DNA of 64,000 nucleotides from positions 1 to 64,000 of the forward strand of contig NZ_JARXIC010000016.1 in NCBI RefSeq assembly GCF_031127905.1, written 5' to 3'. The DNA comes from Thalassobacterium sedimentorum (lineage in GTDB: Bacteria; Verrucomicrobiota; Verrucomicrobiia; Opitutales; Coraliomargaritaceae). The position numbers were made by a program, and so were the translations under genes. Of the stretch, positions 48,496-57,471 are shown one piece after another; the first letter of the stretch is position 1; every line of letters begins with the position of its first letter. Below the pieces are notes generated by a model. The model worked only from the letters and a program-made list of their open reading frames with translations. It was not told the origin of the DNA and made no database searches.

Positions 48496-49791
48496 ATGGC
48501 GAAAATTACCAACAGTTTTGCTGAATGGCGCCGTATTACACGTGGCGCCCCTGATCGACTCGTCAGTCTATTTCTAAATCGACTTGAAACATTACCTGCG
48601 GAAACCCGCCGGGCACTGCTTGCTGCAATACCGGATACAGATACTCTCTTGCAGAATAGCCAGGCGGCAAGCGAACTCAAGGACGCACCGCTTAGCGGCA
48701 TCCCCTACATGCTGCAAGACCTCTTCGACATCCAAGAACTGCCAACCCGTTGCGGCGCTCCCTTCCAAGAACCCTTTGAAACGCCTCTAGAAGACAGCAG
48801 CCTATTGTACCATAAACTCACGAGCTTAGGTGCAATACTACTCGCGAAGACGGTACCCAGCGAATTTGGCATCGATCCACGCGGTCGTAATCTAAGCTTT
48901 GGCAGCTGTCCGCACGCTGATGGTTTACGCTATATTTGTGGGGGCGGCGCCGGCGCCTGCGCGCACGCAGTAAGCGCGGGATGGGTACCGATTGCCTTCG
49001 GTCTCGACAGTTCTGCAGGCATGCGCATCCCCGCAGCATTTCACGGCCTCTTTGGCTTTCGCATGGGGAATAATGTCTATGCCCGGGAAGGCGTCTTTCC
49101 CATCGTTCCATCCTTGGATTCTGTGGCTTGGATCACCGCACAGATCGAGGATCTGCAAAGCAGTATTGCTGCCATCTGCCCGACGCCCCCCACCCAACAA
49201 ATTGAATCGCCACGCGGCTACCTGCTAAACGACCCCAGCATTCAGCTCGACCCAAATCTAAAAATAAACATGATGGAATTGACGCGCTATCTGGATGTCC
49301 ATGATACCCCCAGGCCAAATAAAGCCCTCTGCAAAGCCTTTAAAGAATCCAGTGAAGCATTCGCCACTATAGAAAGCCGCGAACTCTACTCAATCCACCA
49401 ATACTGGATCGAAGAATACCGAACCCGCTACCCAGAGCATCTGCTTCGTCGAATCGAAGCTGGCCAAATCTGCAATGCAGAAAAGGCAGATAAGGCCGCC
49501 TTAACTCAACAAAGGGTACGCGAAACAATGGTGAATTTCTTTCAAGAATATGATTATCTCATTATTCCTATAAGTGCTAGTCCCACCCCAGATCGAGCCG
49601 ACTGGAGTGGCCAGATTAGCAACGACTTAATTCGGCTCAACGCCCCGACCAGCCTGAGCTTCCTACCGGCACTCATCCTCCCTTTTCCCTGCGATGAGGG
49701 CCGCCATAGTGCCGTTCAACTTCTCATCAACCCACGTAAAGTACAGCTTTGCAGTAAAATCATCGACCAAGTAAAGGGATTTTACGCTTAG
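48496..49791 (+). CDS. Amidase-signature-fold protein lacking catalytic residues
   Basis: A 431-residue protein with the overall amidase-signature sequence but a disabled active site. The block around the catalytic Lys reads SGIPYMLQDLFDI (Gln74 in place of Lys). The Gly/Ser-rich loop is GGGAGAC (149-155) instead of GGSSGGS. The nucleophile block reads DSSAGMRIPA (171-180), with Gly175 where the nucleophile Ser of GGSIR belongs. The surrounding fold (SLLYHKLTSLGAILLAKT and AAFHGLFGFR) is well preserved and codon use is normal, so the gene is maintained. It starts 3 bp after mutL, suggesting co-transcription. It likely binds a ligand or protein instead of hydrolysing amides. Confidence 0.8.
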   Translation: MAKITNSFAEWRRITRGAPDRLVSLFLNRLETLPAETRRALLAAIPDTDTLLQNSQAASELKDAPLSGIPYMLQDLFDIQELPTRCGAPFQEPFETPLEDSSLLYHKLTSLGAILLAKTVPSEFGIDPRGRNLSFGSCPHADGLRYICGGGAGACAHAVSAGWVPIAFGLDSSAGMRIPAAFHGLFGFRMGNNVYAREGVFPIVPSLDSVAWITAQIEDLQSSIAAICPTPPTQQIESPRGYLLNDPSIQLDPNLKINMMELTRYLDVHDTPRPNKALCKAFKESSEAFATIESRELYSIHQYWIEEYRTRYPEHLLRRIEAGQICNAEKADKAALTQQRVRETMVNFFQEYDYLIIPISASPTPDRADWSGQISNDLIRLNAPTSLSFLPALILPFPCDEGRHSAVQLLINPRKVQLCSKIIDQVKGFYA

Positions 49792-49992
49792 CAAGCACAC
49801 ATTTTAAACACGATTTTCTGGGAACTCAAGTTGGCCATCTAGACACTCAACCAAGTCTGGCAAGTACATGGAGCCAGCAAGCATCCTCCAAAGTGAAAGC
49901 ATGTTCCACAGTTGATAATACTCAAAGACTCCGTAGGCTAGCGCACACAGCCTAACGGCATATCCATCATTTTTCATCCACTTCCATAAGCT

Positions 49993-50841
49993 ATGACACT
50001 CCCCCCCGAACGCTCTCGTGATGACTGGCCACAAAAGGCTTATAACAATCGTGATTTCTTAAATAGTGATCCAGCCCGCAGCATTCGCGTACTGTGCGAA
50101 ATGACTGAACCAGGGCTGCGCTTTGCTAAAGAAAAAGTTGAAGACACCATCGTTCTCTTTGGCTCTGCGCGTATCAAACCGCTGGAAATAGCTGAAGAAC
50201 AGTTAGCCACGGTACAAGCTAGAATCAAAAATCCCGACAAACTCACAATCGAAGAAGCGCGCAGTTTGCACCAAGCTACCTGCTCAGTACAATCTGCCCC
50301 CTATTATGAGGCTGCGGTCAAACTATCCGAATCACTCACCCAATGGTCACTCAATCTGCCGGGAGAACATCAGGACCGCTTCCTGATCTGTTCCGGTGGT
50401 GGCCCGGGAATCATGGAGGCAGCCAACCTCGGGGCACACAACGTAGGAGGCAAATCAATAGGCCTAGGCATCAGTCTTCCCTTCGAGCAAGGCGTCAATC
50501 CATACATTCCCGAAGAGCTCAAATTTGAATTTCACTATTTCTTCGTGCGCAAATATTGGTTTGTACTCTTAGCCAAAGCATTGGTCGCTTTTCCAGGAGG
50601 CTTTGGCACTATGGACGAGCTTTTTGAAACGCTCACGCTAGTCCAAACCAAAAAAATCGAAAAGCTACCGCCAATAGTACTCTTCGGAAGCGAATTCTGG
50701 AATGATGTTGTCAACTTTGACGCTCTGGTGAAATGGGGGACCATCTCTCCTGAAGACGTGGATCTTTTTAAAATCGTCGATACAGTGGAAGAAGCGCATG
50801 ATTATATTGTAAACTGCCTAACCGAACGCTTCTTAACATAA
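49993..50841 (+). CDS. LOG-family (TIGR00730) nucleotide-related hydrolase
   Basis: A 282-residue Rossmann-like protein of the LOG/TIGR00730 family. The hallmarks are the glycine-rich CSGGGPGIMEAANLGA and the signature FPGGFGTMDELFETLTLVQ. Characterised members are cytokinin-riboside phosphoribohydrolases or pyrimidine/purine nucleoside monophosphate hydrolases, so the product is likely an NMP-cleaving enzyme, not a lysine decarboxylase despite common database names. The N-terminal 60 residues are longer than in the shortest members. It is convergent with kdsD, with only one base between their stops. Confidence 0.88.
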   Translation: MTLPPERSRDDWPQKAYNNRDFLNSDPARSIRVLCEMTEPGLRFAKEKVEDTIVLFGSARIKPLEIAEEQLATVQARIKNPDKLTIEEARSLHQATCSVQSAPYYEAAVKLSESLTQWSLNLPGEHQDRFLICSGGGPGIMEAANLGAHNVGGKSIGLGISLPFEQGVNPYIPEELKFEFHYFFVRKYWFVLLAKALVAFPGGFGTMDELFETLTLVQTKKIEKLPPIVLFGSEFWNDVVNFDALVKWGTISPEDVDLFKIVDTVEEAHDYIVNCLTERFLT

Positions 50842-50842
50842 A

Positions 50843-51829
50843 CTACGAAAAACTAGGCTGATAAACATCGTGCAGTCGCAGCAAACCGATGCATCGACCA
50901 CTGCCCTGATCAACCACTGGTAACACGGAGATTTGCGATGGCCGATCCTCCATCACACGCACCGCTTCACTCAAGCTCATTTCGAGGTGTGTTGAAATAG
51001 GCGCTGCGGTCATGCAATCACCCACCTTCTTTGCCAATATATCACCCTCTTCTGAAAGAATTCGTCGAATGTCACCATCAGTGAGAATTCCCTGCAATTC
51101 ACCTGTTGGCGCCAACACACAGGCGGCTCCGAAGGGTGCTTGAGTCATACGAATAACGACCTCGCGCAAGGTTTCACCCACCAAGGCACAAGCCACTCGC
51201 TCGACCGGATGCATCACCTCCCCCACCGTCATCAATAAATTACGCCCCAATTGCCCACCGGGATGAAACGTAGCAAATTCCTCGGCAGTAAAATCGCGGG
51301 CCTTGACTAGGGCCGCGGCCAAGGCATCACCAATTGCCAGACTCACAGTCGAGCTGGAAGTTGGCATCAGATTGAGTGGGTCGGCTTCTTTCTCCACACT
51401 GGCATCGATCACCACGTCCGCAGCCTCTGCGATGGGCGAATCAATGTTCCCTACGATGGCAATGACCGGTGACTTAAATTTACGAAAGAAAGGTAAGAGA
51501 CGCAGCACCTCCGCAGTACTACCACTTTTTGAAAGCACAATTGTGGGATCCCCGGCTTTATAAACACCCAGGTCGCCATGAATGGCTTCCGCTGCATGCA
51601 AAAAAACTGAAGGCGTACCACTACTGGAGAAAGTGGCTGCAAGCTTGGCCCCAATGTGTCCGGATTTACCAATGCCACAGATCACAAGTTTACTGGGCGC
51701 GGCCAAAATAAGGTCAACAGCGGCAGCAAACGAAGCATCTAGCCGCGCAGCGGCCATCTCAATCGCGGTCGCTTCTGCACGCATGGCATCGCGACCGGTT
51801 TCCAAGCTATTCTGATTCGAATTGGGCAT
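50843..51829 (-). CDS. kdsD: D-arabinose 5-phosphate isomerase, KpsF/GutQ family
   Basis: A 328-residue isomerase that makes D-arabinose 5-phosphate for KDO, thus for lipopolysaccharide. The SIS domain (about 25-170) has ICGIGKSGHIGAKLAATFSSSGTP, HGDLG and SKSGST. Two CBS domains fill about 195-325 (MHPVERVACALVGETLREV, LQGILTDGDIRR, SEAVRVMEDRPS). The His of HPGG is also present. The frame is open to an ATG at 51856; the ATG at 51829 gives a more family-like N-terminus. A Gram-negative, LPS-bearing cell is implied. It is convergent with the LOG gene. Confidence 0.93.
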   Translation of the reverse strand: MPNSNQNSLETGRDAMRAEATAIEMAAARLDASFAAAVDLILAAPSKLVICGIGKSGHIGAKLAATFSSSGTPSVFLHAAEAIHGDLGVYKAGDPTIVLSKSGSTAEVLRLLPFFRKFKSPVIAIVGNIDSPIAEAADVVIDASVEKEADPLNLMPTSSSTVSLAIGDALAAALVKARDFTAEEFATFHPGGQLGRNLLMTVGEVMHPVERVACALVGETLREVVIRMTQAPFGAACVLAPTGELQGILTDGDIRRILSEEGDILAKKVGDCMTAAPISTHLEMSLSEAVRVMEDRPSQISVLPVVDQGSGRCIGLLRLHDVYQPSFS

Positions 51830-51941
51830 GCGACAAATGTACATCGCAAAGCTCAATCGACCACACTAAAATCATCCGATAGCACGCAGCACCCCGAGCC
51901 AATGACGCCATAGAAGATCGGAACCGGCGTAAACAGACAGC

Positions 51942-51972
51942 AAAAAAACCGCCCCAGACCTGAGGCGGTTTT
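51942..51972 (-). terminator. Rho-independent terminator after the small lipoprotein gene
   Basis: A perfect 9-bp stem (AAAACCGCC/GGCGGTTTT) with a 10-nt loop is followed on the minus strand by TTTTTTTG. It lies about 110 bp beyond the lipoprotein stop at 52082 and ahead of the kdsD start, so it separates those transcripts. Confidence 0.88.
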
Positions 51973-52081
51973 GATAAAAGACGAATCCGATTCAGAGAAA
52001 ATCAAGTCTCCGAACGATTCGAATCAGCCGAGAATAGCAGTTAATAAACTGCAGCTACAAATCCGAAAGATTCAGAGGATC

Positions 52082-52336
52082 CTAATAATCCTTAAGTGTG
52101 ACTAGGCCCCAGAGAAGTGTCACCTTATCACCATCATAATTCTTACGAGTGTAGAGCTCGTCGGTGCTAATTGCAAATGTCGTGCTACCACTAGGCTGAT
52201 AGGACTCTTTTTCAACTTTGGCGATACCGAGGAGATTGGCTTCCTGGGTGCCCATTTGGGCTTTACCACCATCGCAGCCGGTAAATACCAGTGCGGCAAA
52301 TGAAAGAGACAGAAGAGCGAGGATCTTGATACGCAT
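52082..52336 (-). CDS. Small lipoprotein of unknown function
   Basis: An 84-residue lipoprotein. The signal is MRIKILALLSLSFAALVFTG followed by Cys21 and Asp22-Gly23, so the lipobox is FTGC; Asp at +2 would, in E. coli, keep it in the inner membrane. The mature part (about 62 residues) has a beta-rich end: STDELYTRKNYDGDKVTLLWGLVTLKDY. I do not recognise the family. A strong terminator follows at 51942. It has its own upstream region after the yebC stop (about 92 bp) and is probably transcribed independently. Confidence 0.75.
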   Translation of the reverse strand: MRIKILALLSLSFAALVFTGCDGGKAQMGTQEANLLGIAKVEKESYQPSGSTTFAISTDELYTRKNYDGDKVTLLWGLVTLKDY

Positions 52337-52428
52337 TTTTATTTGTGGGGTTTAATTAAAAGTAATCTTTAACGTGAGTATAGTCTTTGCACTTGGCAAG
52401 TGATTTTAGAACACTCTAGCAGCATTTA

Positions 52429-53181
52429 TTATGCATCTTCGTCATCAAGCAGGTCATCTGCAAGATCCATATTCGAATGAACGGCTTTAACATCTTCAAG
52501 GTCATCCAGTTTCTCAATTAAATGGAGCACCTTGCGAGCGGTTTCCTTATCCTCTACCGGCACCATAATATTGGGGATGTATGCGAGCTCTGAAGACTCT
52601 GTCTCAATATTCTGCTCATTGAGCGCCTGTGACAAGGAATCATAATCCACCATTGGGCAGATGACTTCAAAGTGTGTGCCTTCGTTTTTAATATCTTCGG
52701 CACCCGCCTCCAAAGCGATGTCCATCAGCGCTTCCTCACTAATCTTACTGGAGTCGATAATAATTTGCCCCTTGCGATCGAATTGGAATGCCACCGCACC
52801 GACACCAGCCAGATTGCCGGCATTCTTAGTCATGGTACTGCGCACCTCAGAAGCAGAACGATTTTTATTATCAGTGGTGATTTCTACGATAATTCCTACA
52901 CCACCGGCACCGTAGCCTTCATAAACCAGCTCTTCATAGGTGACCCCTGGCAATTCGCCTGTGCCTTTTTTGATTGCGCGATCGACATTATCTAAAGGCA
53001 TATTTGCCGATTTAGCCTTGGCGATCACTGTGCGCAAACGTGGATTCATTGCGGGATCTCCTCCACCTTCACGTGCTGCCAAGGTGAGATCCTTGCTGAT
53101 TACACTGAAGATCTTACCGCGCTTTGCATCCGCGGCACCCTTCGCCCGTTTAATTGTAGCCCATTTACTGTGTCCTGACAT
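52429..53181 (-). CDS. yebC: YebC/TACO1-family protein
   Basis: A 250-residue YebC family protein. The hallmarks are MSGHSKWATIKRAKGAADAKRGK at the start, ISKDLTLAAREGGGDP, NPRLRTVIAKAKSANMP and GYGAGGVGIIVEITTDNKNR. It was long annotated as a transcription regulator; recent work on the family points to a translation role helping ribosomes at proline-rich stretches. The length is typical. It stands alone, on the same strand as the small lipoprotein. Confidence 0.96.
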   Translation of the reverse strand: MSGHSKWATIKRAKGAADAKRGKIFSVISKDLTLAAREGGGDPAMNPRLRTVIAKAKSANMPLDNVDRAIKKGTGELPGVTYEELVYEGYGAGGVGIIVEITTDNKNRSASEVRSTMTKNAGNLAGVGAVAFQFDRKGQIIIDSSKISEEALMDIALEAGAEDIKNEGTHFEVICPMVDYDSLSQALNEQNIETESSELAYIPNIMVPVEDKETARKVLHLIEKLDDLEDVKAVHSNMDLADDLLDDEDA

Positions 53182-53470
53182 AGCTGATAGAAAGTTGAAT
53201 TTTGAGAATATATTTTTCTATAAGCCCGGATAAGCCCGGACCTACATGATATGATTAGTGTCTCAGCTCACGCAAAGACATTAAATAGAGCAGAAAATAT
53301 GCTCTAAAACTAATATCAAGTATAGTTTAGGACCGAACCTCCAAAATCAAGGCCAATCCAGCCTCTGGGTCGGGATCCATTCTACAACCTCTGAAAGGCC
53401 AGTATGAACTGAAGTTCGCCAAACAGCAAGTAATCCATTTCAGACGCCCCCAGTCTGCAAAAAAAACAGC

Positions 53471-54232
53471 TTAGCGACGTCGGAGACACACAGACAGCCC
53501 AGCAAACAGCCCCAACATCAGACCCAATGCAGCCGGCTCAGGCACCACACCAAAGGCCCCGCTCATACGCGTGAATGGATCCGTCCCTCCTTGCTGCGTA
53601 TAATCATTCGCCCCAAAGAAGATGTCATTGTCCCCCACCAATATGCTACTCGCGATCGCAACGGTGCCCGTCTGTGAACTATCCCAGAGCACCTCACTGG
53701 CACTCGAGATCTGCCCGCTCAAGACCCATTCGTTTGACTCTGCATAGACCATCTCCACTGAAAAATTCAATGCGCCATCAAAGCTAAAATCTTGTATAAG
53801 TGTCACATTGATATTTGAGCCGGCAACATTGGCTTCAAAAAAGATCTCATTGGTCTCTGTGACACCAGTATCCGAGTAGCGCACGGCCAAATAATCCCGG
53901 CCAACATCGCCAGTATCTTCATACCAGAAAAGTCCTCCTGTATTAGCAAAGCTGTAGGATGGCGTCAGCGTAATATCCCAACTCAGTCGCGCGCCACCTC
54001 CGGCCACACCAAAACTATTTTCCACATACACCATCGTCGTCGCCAGATTATTAAACAGCAGCTCGTCCGCACCCTCCGGCCCGCTATCGCTGGAAATATA
54101 ATAATCTGTCCCCGGACTCACTGTCGGATTACTACTCATCCAAGCGCTAAGCGATAAGTCTGAAATAGTCACTACCGCAGCATTCGCCGCGGCAGCTAAC
54201 AGTAAGCAAGAAAATAGATAGTATGATTTCAT
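53471..54232 (-). CDS. PEP-CTERM sorting domain protein
   Basis: A 253-residue secreted protein. Signal peptide at about 1-18 (MKSYYLFSCLLLAAAANAA), an all-beta Ser/Thr/Asn/Gly-rich body (about 20-225), and a canonical PEP-CTERM tail: VVPEPAALGLMLGLFAGLSVCLRRR. There is no catalytic motif visible. It may be a surface or matrix protein sorted by an exosortase encoded elsewhere. It stands alone between yebC and yidC and faces the same way as both. A third member of this class in the window. Confidence 0.88.
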   Translation of the reverse strand: MKSYYLFSCLLLAAAANAAVVTISDLSLSAWMSSNPTVSPGTDYYISSDSGPEGADELLFNNLATTMVYVENSFGVAGGGARLSWDITLTPSYSFANTGGLFWYEDTGDVGRDYLAVRYSDTGVTETNEIFFEANVAGSNINVTLIQDFSFDGALNFSVEMVYAESNEWVLSGQISSASEVLWDSSQTGTVAIASSILVGDNDIFFGANDYTQQGGTDPFTRMSGAFGVVPEPAALGLMLGLFAGLSVCLRRR

Positions 54233-54491
54233 GAATCGATAAAATGTCTGAATTATATAAAATTAATAACTACGCCATAAAGTGAGGCGACTTTACTGCC
54301 AAAGCACACGATGGAATGAGACTCAGCTGAGCAGGACCCAAGCCATTAAAGCGCCTGAGGGACAATGCTGACCGATGAATTCACGAAAAACTCATCCGCG
54401 CAGCGAACGTGCCAAGCCTCGTTTCGCTCACTGCCTCAAAAACGAAATGAAGCAACAAGCATAAGCGATACCAACAACACCAGCTGTCCCC

Positions 54492-56351
54492 TTATTTACG
54501 CTTTGCTTTAGCCTTAGGTGCGCTCCCCTTGCCTTTAGTCCTGGCAGCCGACGTCGCGGTGGCCACAGCAGGCTTCAACTCCTCATCCGGCCGACTGTTA
54601 ATAATCTTTTGCTGCACGATAGTGAGAATATTCTGCACCGTCCAGTAGACAACAAGGCCAGAAGCGAAATTGTATAAGAAGATCAAAAAGATAAAAGGTA
54701 GGAACTTGAAAATCTTCTGCTGCATCGGATCCGCCGTAGGCGACACAGGCATCATGCTCATTTGCAAGAACATGGTGACTCCCATAATCATAGGTAGGAT
54801 GTTAATCGGGAAACCACCGATTTCAAATTGTGTGTCTGGCAACGAGAGATCATTCACCCACAGGAAAGGCTCATGTCGCAGCTCAGAAGCCGTGCGTAAC
54901 ATATAAAACAATCCTAGGAAAATAGGCATCTGAATCAGCATCGGCAGACAGCCAGCGACAGGATTCACCTGATGCTCTTTAAATAACTTTAGCGTCTCTT
55001 GTTGGATTTTCTGAGGATTATCCTTATACTTTTCCTTCATCTCGGCCATCGGACCTTGAATCTTAGCCATACGCTTCTGCGACTTACTAGCCTTTGCCGT
55101 CAACGGCCAGAAGAGCAATTTGATACAAATCGTCATAATTACAATGGACCAGCCCCAGCTAGGCACCACCGAATGGATCGCATACATAAAGGAAAGCAAC
55201 AGCTTACTAAAGAATCCGAAGAACTTTCCGAATTGCATGACCAAGTCCTGCTGATTGCCCAGGGCCTGTAGACGTTTAAACTCCTTCGGGCCAATAAAGA
55301 ACTGAAAGTCCATCGACCTTGCCTCACCCGCCGCCAAAGAGCCAACTTCATAACCGACACTGCCGGAAATCCCCGGACGCCCCGGCTGACCATCTTCGCG
55401 ATCAGCAGCTGCGACCGGATAGATAAATAGATCGTCGCCTAATGTGTCGGCAGAAGAGAGCACACTGGCAAAAAACTGATTCTTAACAGAGGCCCACTCA
55501 ATACGATCCTCGATTTCGAGCTGATCACTCGGCTGATTTGCCCCAATACCAAACAAGAAGCCCGGACTGCCCGTCAATTTGGTAATCGGAACGAAATCCG
55601 CATCCTTCCCGTTAAAATGCCCAACATTCAAATAATTTGCACTCTGCTTCCCCTCAGAAATAGGCCGTGCAGTGCCCAGATTGAAATAGATTGTGCGCGG
55701 GTTGATCGCCACAGCAGATTGATTCTCAAACACCGTGCTATGCTCAATCATATAGGGCTCCGCATCTGATCCAGAAGGGGCAATACGATAGCTGCGACGA
55801 ATCACCATGCCCTCCCCATTATCCAACACAAAAGTAATCGAATCAGATGTTTGCTCGGCGATACTATAATCCAGCGCAAACTCACGCATGGCTCCATCGC
55901 CGGACTGGTAACTCAAGCTCAATGCAGGCAAAAAACCATCCTGATTAAAGACATAATCATCACGTTCGCCCCGCTTAGTTTGCAAGAAATCAACCGTTTT
56001 GATCGCGCCTCCACGTGTCGTGAACACAGCTTCAATGAAGTCATTGGCCAAATGAACCGTTTTTTCCTCGCGCATGGGAGCCTCGGATGCACCTGCTTCC
56101 GCGTCTTGCGCCGCCACAAAGAGGTCCGCCACCGCCACTGCAGGTTCATCAGCTTGCGAAGGTCTGCCCCCTTCGACAGCAGAGATCACAGCATCCGCCG
56201 GAGTGGTCGATTGCCCCGCAGGTGCTCCCAGCGTCTCCGCCTGTTGCAGCTGCTCAATGCGCTGTTGTTCGATTTGCTGGCTTTGCCAAAACATGAAGCC
56301 AATACCGGCCGCAATAAAGACAACGCCTAAAATTGTGTTCTTTTTATCCAT
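54492..56351 (-). CDS. yidC: Membrane protein insertase YidC
   Basis: A 619-residue YidC of the Gram-negative type. The N-terminal membrane helix (about 7-25) is followed by a long linker and a large periplasmic beta-supersandwich domain (about 90-370). The insertase core has the five-helix pattern, including the hydrophilic-groove region [28 protein letters not shown], then [11 protein letters not shown]-like coiled coil, [23 protein letters not shown] and [11 protein letters not shown]. The C-terminus is Lys/Ala-rich (basic tail, ribosome contact). It overlaps yidD by 8 bp and belongs to the classic rpmH-rnpA-yidD-yidC order. Confidence 0.95.
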   Translation of the reverse strand: MDKKNTILGVVFIAAGIGFMFWQSQQIEQQRIEQLQQAETLGAPAGQSTTPADAVISAVEGGRPSQADEPAVAVADLFVAAQDAEAGASEAPMREEKTVHLANDFIEAVFTTRGGAIKTVDFLQTKRGERDDYVFNQDGFLPALSLSYQSGDGAMREFALDYSIAEQTSDSITFVLDNGEGMVIRRSYRIAPSGSDAEPYMIEHSTVFENQSAVAINPRTIYFNLGTARPISEGKQSANYLNVGHFNGKDADFVPITKLTGSPGFLFGIGANQPSDQLEIEDRIEWASVKNQFFASVLSSADTLGDDLFIYPVAAADREDGQPGRPGISGSVGYEVGSLAAGEARSMDFQFFIGPKEFKRLQALGNQQDLVMQFGKFFGFFSKLLLSFMYAIHSVVPSWGWSIVIMTICIKLLFWPLTAKASKSQKRMAKIQGPMAEMKEKYKDNPQKIQQETLKLFKEHQVNPVAGCLPMLIQMPIFLGLFYMLRTASELRHEPFLWVNDLSLPDTQFEIGGFPINILPMIMGVTMFLQMSMMPVSPTADPMQQKIFKFLPFIFLIFLYNFASGLVVYWTVQNILTIVQQKIINSRPDEELKPAVATATSAARTKGKGSAPKAKAKRK

Positions 56352-56682
56352 CTAAATGAGTATTGAAAGGAGGTGAAATGTCGTGCCTTGACTTGCTTTT
56401 CAAGTCCGGAACAGGATCAAATCCGCCGGGATGCCATGGATGACAGCGTAAAATCCGCCGCAACCCCAGCCAGAAGCCATAGAAAAAACCGTGCCGTAGA
56501 AGTGCCTCACGGGTATAACAAGAGCAGGTCGGTTGAAAACGGCAACCACAAGAAGTGCCAAACAAAATCTGCTTAAGCGGCGAAATCAGTAATTGATACA
56601 CTCGCACCAAAAATACTGCACAGCGTGATAACAGCGACGGCGGCCCAAGCAGAAGAGTACGAATCGGTTTCCAACAGCTCAT
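56344..56682 (-). CDS. yidD: Membrane protein insertion efficiency factor YidD
   Basis: A 112-residue YidD. The hallmarks are [33 protein letters not shown] (YidD consensus ISPxxxxxCRFxPTCSxY) and [20 protein letters not shown]. The family aids insertion of inner-membrane proteins with YidC. A small C-terminal extension with His/Pro follows. Its start shares bases with the rnpA stop (TAATG), and its end overlaps yidC by 8 bp, so translation is tightly coupled. Confidence 0.95.
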   Translation of the reverse strand: MSCWKPIRTLLLGPPSLLSRCAVFLVRVYQLLISPLKQILFGTSCGCRFQPTCSCYTREALLRHGFFYGFWLGLRRILRCHPWHPGGFDPVPDLKSKSRHDISPPFNTHLDG

Positions 56683-57035
56683 TATTGCACCTCGTGTTTC
56701 TTGCGAATACTCGCACAGGCCCGCAGTAAACGCTGCTCCAAATCATCATAACTGTACCGATCAAAATGATGACGCAGCACCACCACCAGCTCACTCCCCT
56801 GCGGCAGGGCATCCGCATGCTGCCGGAAAAGCTCTCGAAAGAGGCGCTTACCGTAATTGCGCTTCACCGCATTGCCCACACGGCGGCTCGCAATAATACC
56901 CAGACGCGGCGCTACGGCCCGCTCCCCCACATGGCATTGAAAAATAAAAGGTCCGCAGTGGATACGATGACCCAGACTGCGGACTCCTTGAAATTCGCGT
57001 GGCTTACGTAAGCGCATTGAAGCCGGGATCCCCAT
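56682..57035 (-). CDS. rnpA: Ribonuclease P protein component
   Basis: A 117-residue RnpA, the basic protein subunit of RNase P that matures tRNA 5' ends. The signature helix lies at [28 protein letters not shown] (the RNR-type motif region), with [16 protein letters not shown] before it. The length is typical. Start at 57035, or at the ATG at 57017 (MRLRKP), which removes six residues. It is preceded by rpmH (51 bp gap) and shares its stop with the yidD start. Confidence 0.94.
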   Translation of the reverse strand: MGIPASMRLRKPREFQGVRSLGHRIHCGPFIFQCHVGERAVAPRLGIIASRRVGNAVKRNYGKRLFRELFRQHADALPQGSELVVVLRHHFDRYSYDDLEQRLLRACASIRKKHEVQ

Positions 57036-57086
57036 GGCCTCTATAGAATACGCCTGCGATGATGCACCACTATATGACTAGCACGA

Positions 57087-57221
57087 CTAAGCGGCCAGAC
57101 GATGACGGCCCTTAGCGCGGCGCGCTGCCAAGACCTTGCGGCCGGAGTGTGTAGCATTACGTGCGCGGAAGCCGAATTTGCGTGCGCGACGGATTTTGGA
57201 AGGTCGATATGTTGGTTTCAT
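57087..57221 (-). CDS. rpmH: 50S ribosomal protein L34
   Basis: A 44-residue ribosomal protein that is easily missed because of its size. It reads [18 protein letters not shown] followed by [21 protein letters not shown], ending HRLAA then TAG. All L34 features are present: the basic N-terminal segment, the G-F-R-x-R-x2-T block and the R-x2-G-R-x-V-L-x2-R-R-x2-G-R end. It heads the conserved rpmH-rnpA-yidD-yidC order. This cluster usually lies near the origin, but no dnaA or DnaA boxes are visible here. Confidence 0.97.
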   Translation of the reverse strand: MKPTYRPSKIRRARKFGFRARNATHSGRKVLAARRAKGRHRLAA

Positions 57222-57253
57222 AAGAAAGTGCCTCTATTTGGGAAAAGCGGGAG

Positions 57254-57282
57254 AGAAAAACCCCTGCCCCCGCACCTGTCAA
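57254..57282 (-). promoter_or_regulatory. Candidate rpmH promoter
   Basis: A consensus -35 hexamer TTGACA (minus strand, 57282-57277) lies 56 bp upstream of the rpmH ATG. After 17 bp the -10 candidate is TTTTCT (weak), so the promoter is suggested by the -35 box and position only. Confidence 0.35.
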
Positions 57283-57471
57283 GGCGCGATCACAGAGATT
57301 TATACCTTTATATCGCTCCTCACAACTACGCACACAGCATTCACCACAGTCAGTGCCCAAGGTATTTTCGTTAATTTTTACGCAAAAAACAGACCAGACA
57401 CGCCAAGTACTTGCATCTATAGCATCTGTTAGAAAAGATTCACCGACACCACAATCACCAAACTCTCACTC

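Noticed and set aside
49804-50034. 76-codon minus-strand frame before the LOG gene
   Set aside because: Overlaps the LOG start and has irregular composition; no supporting signal.
53222-53241. Two tandem copies of TAAGCCCGGA upstream of yebC
   Set aside because: Only 20 bp; likely a chance or minor duplication with no further copies seen nearby.
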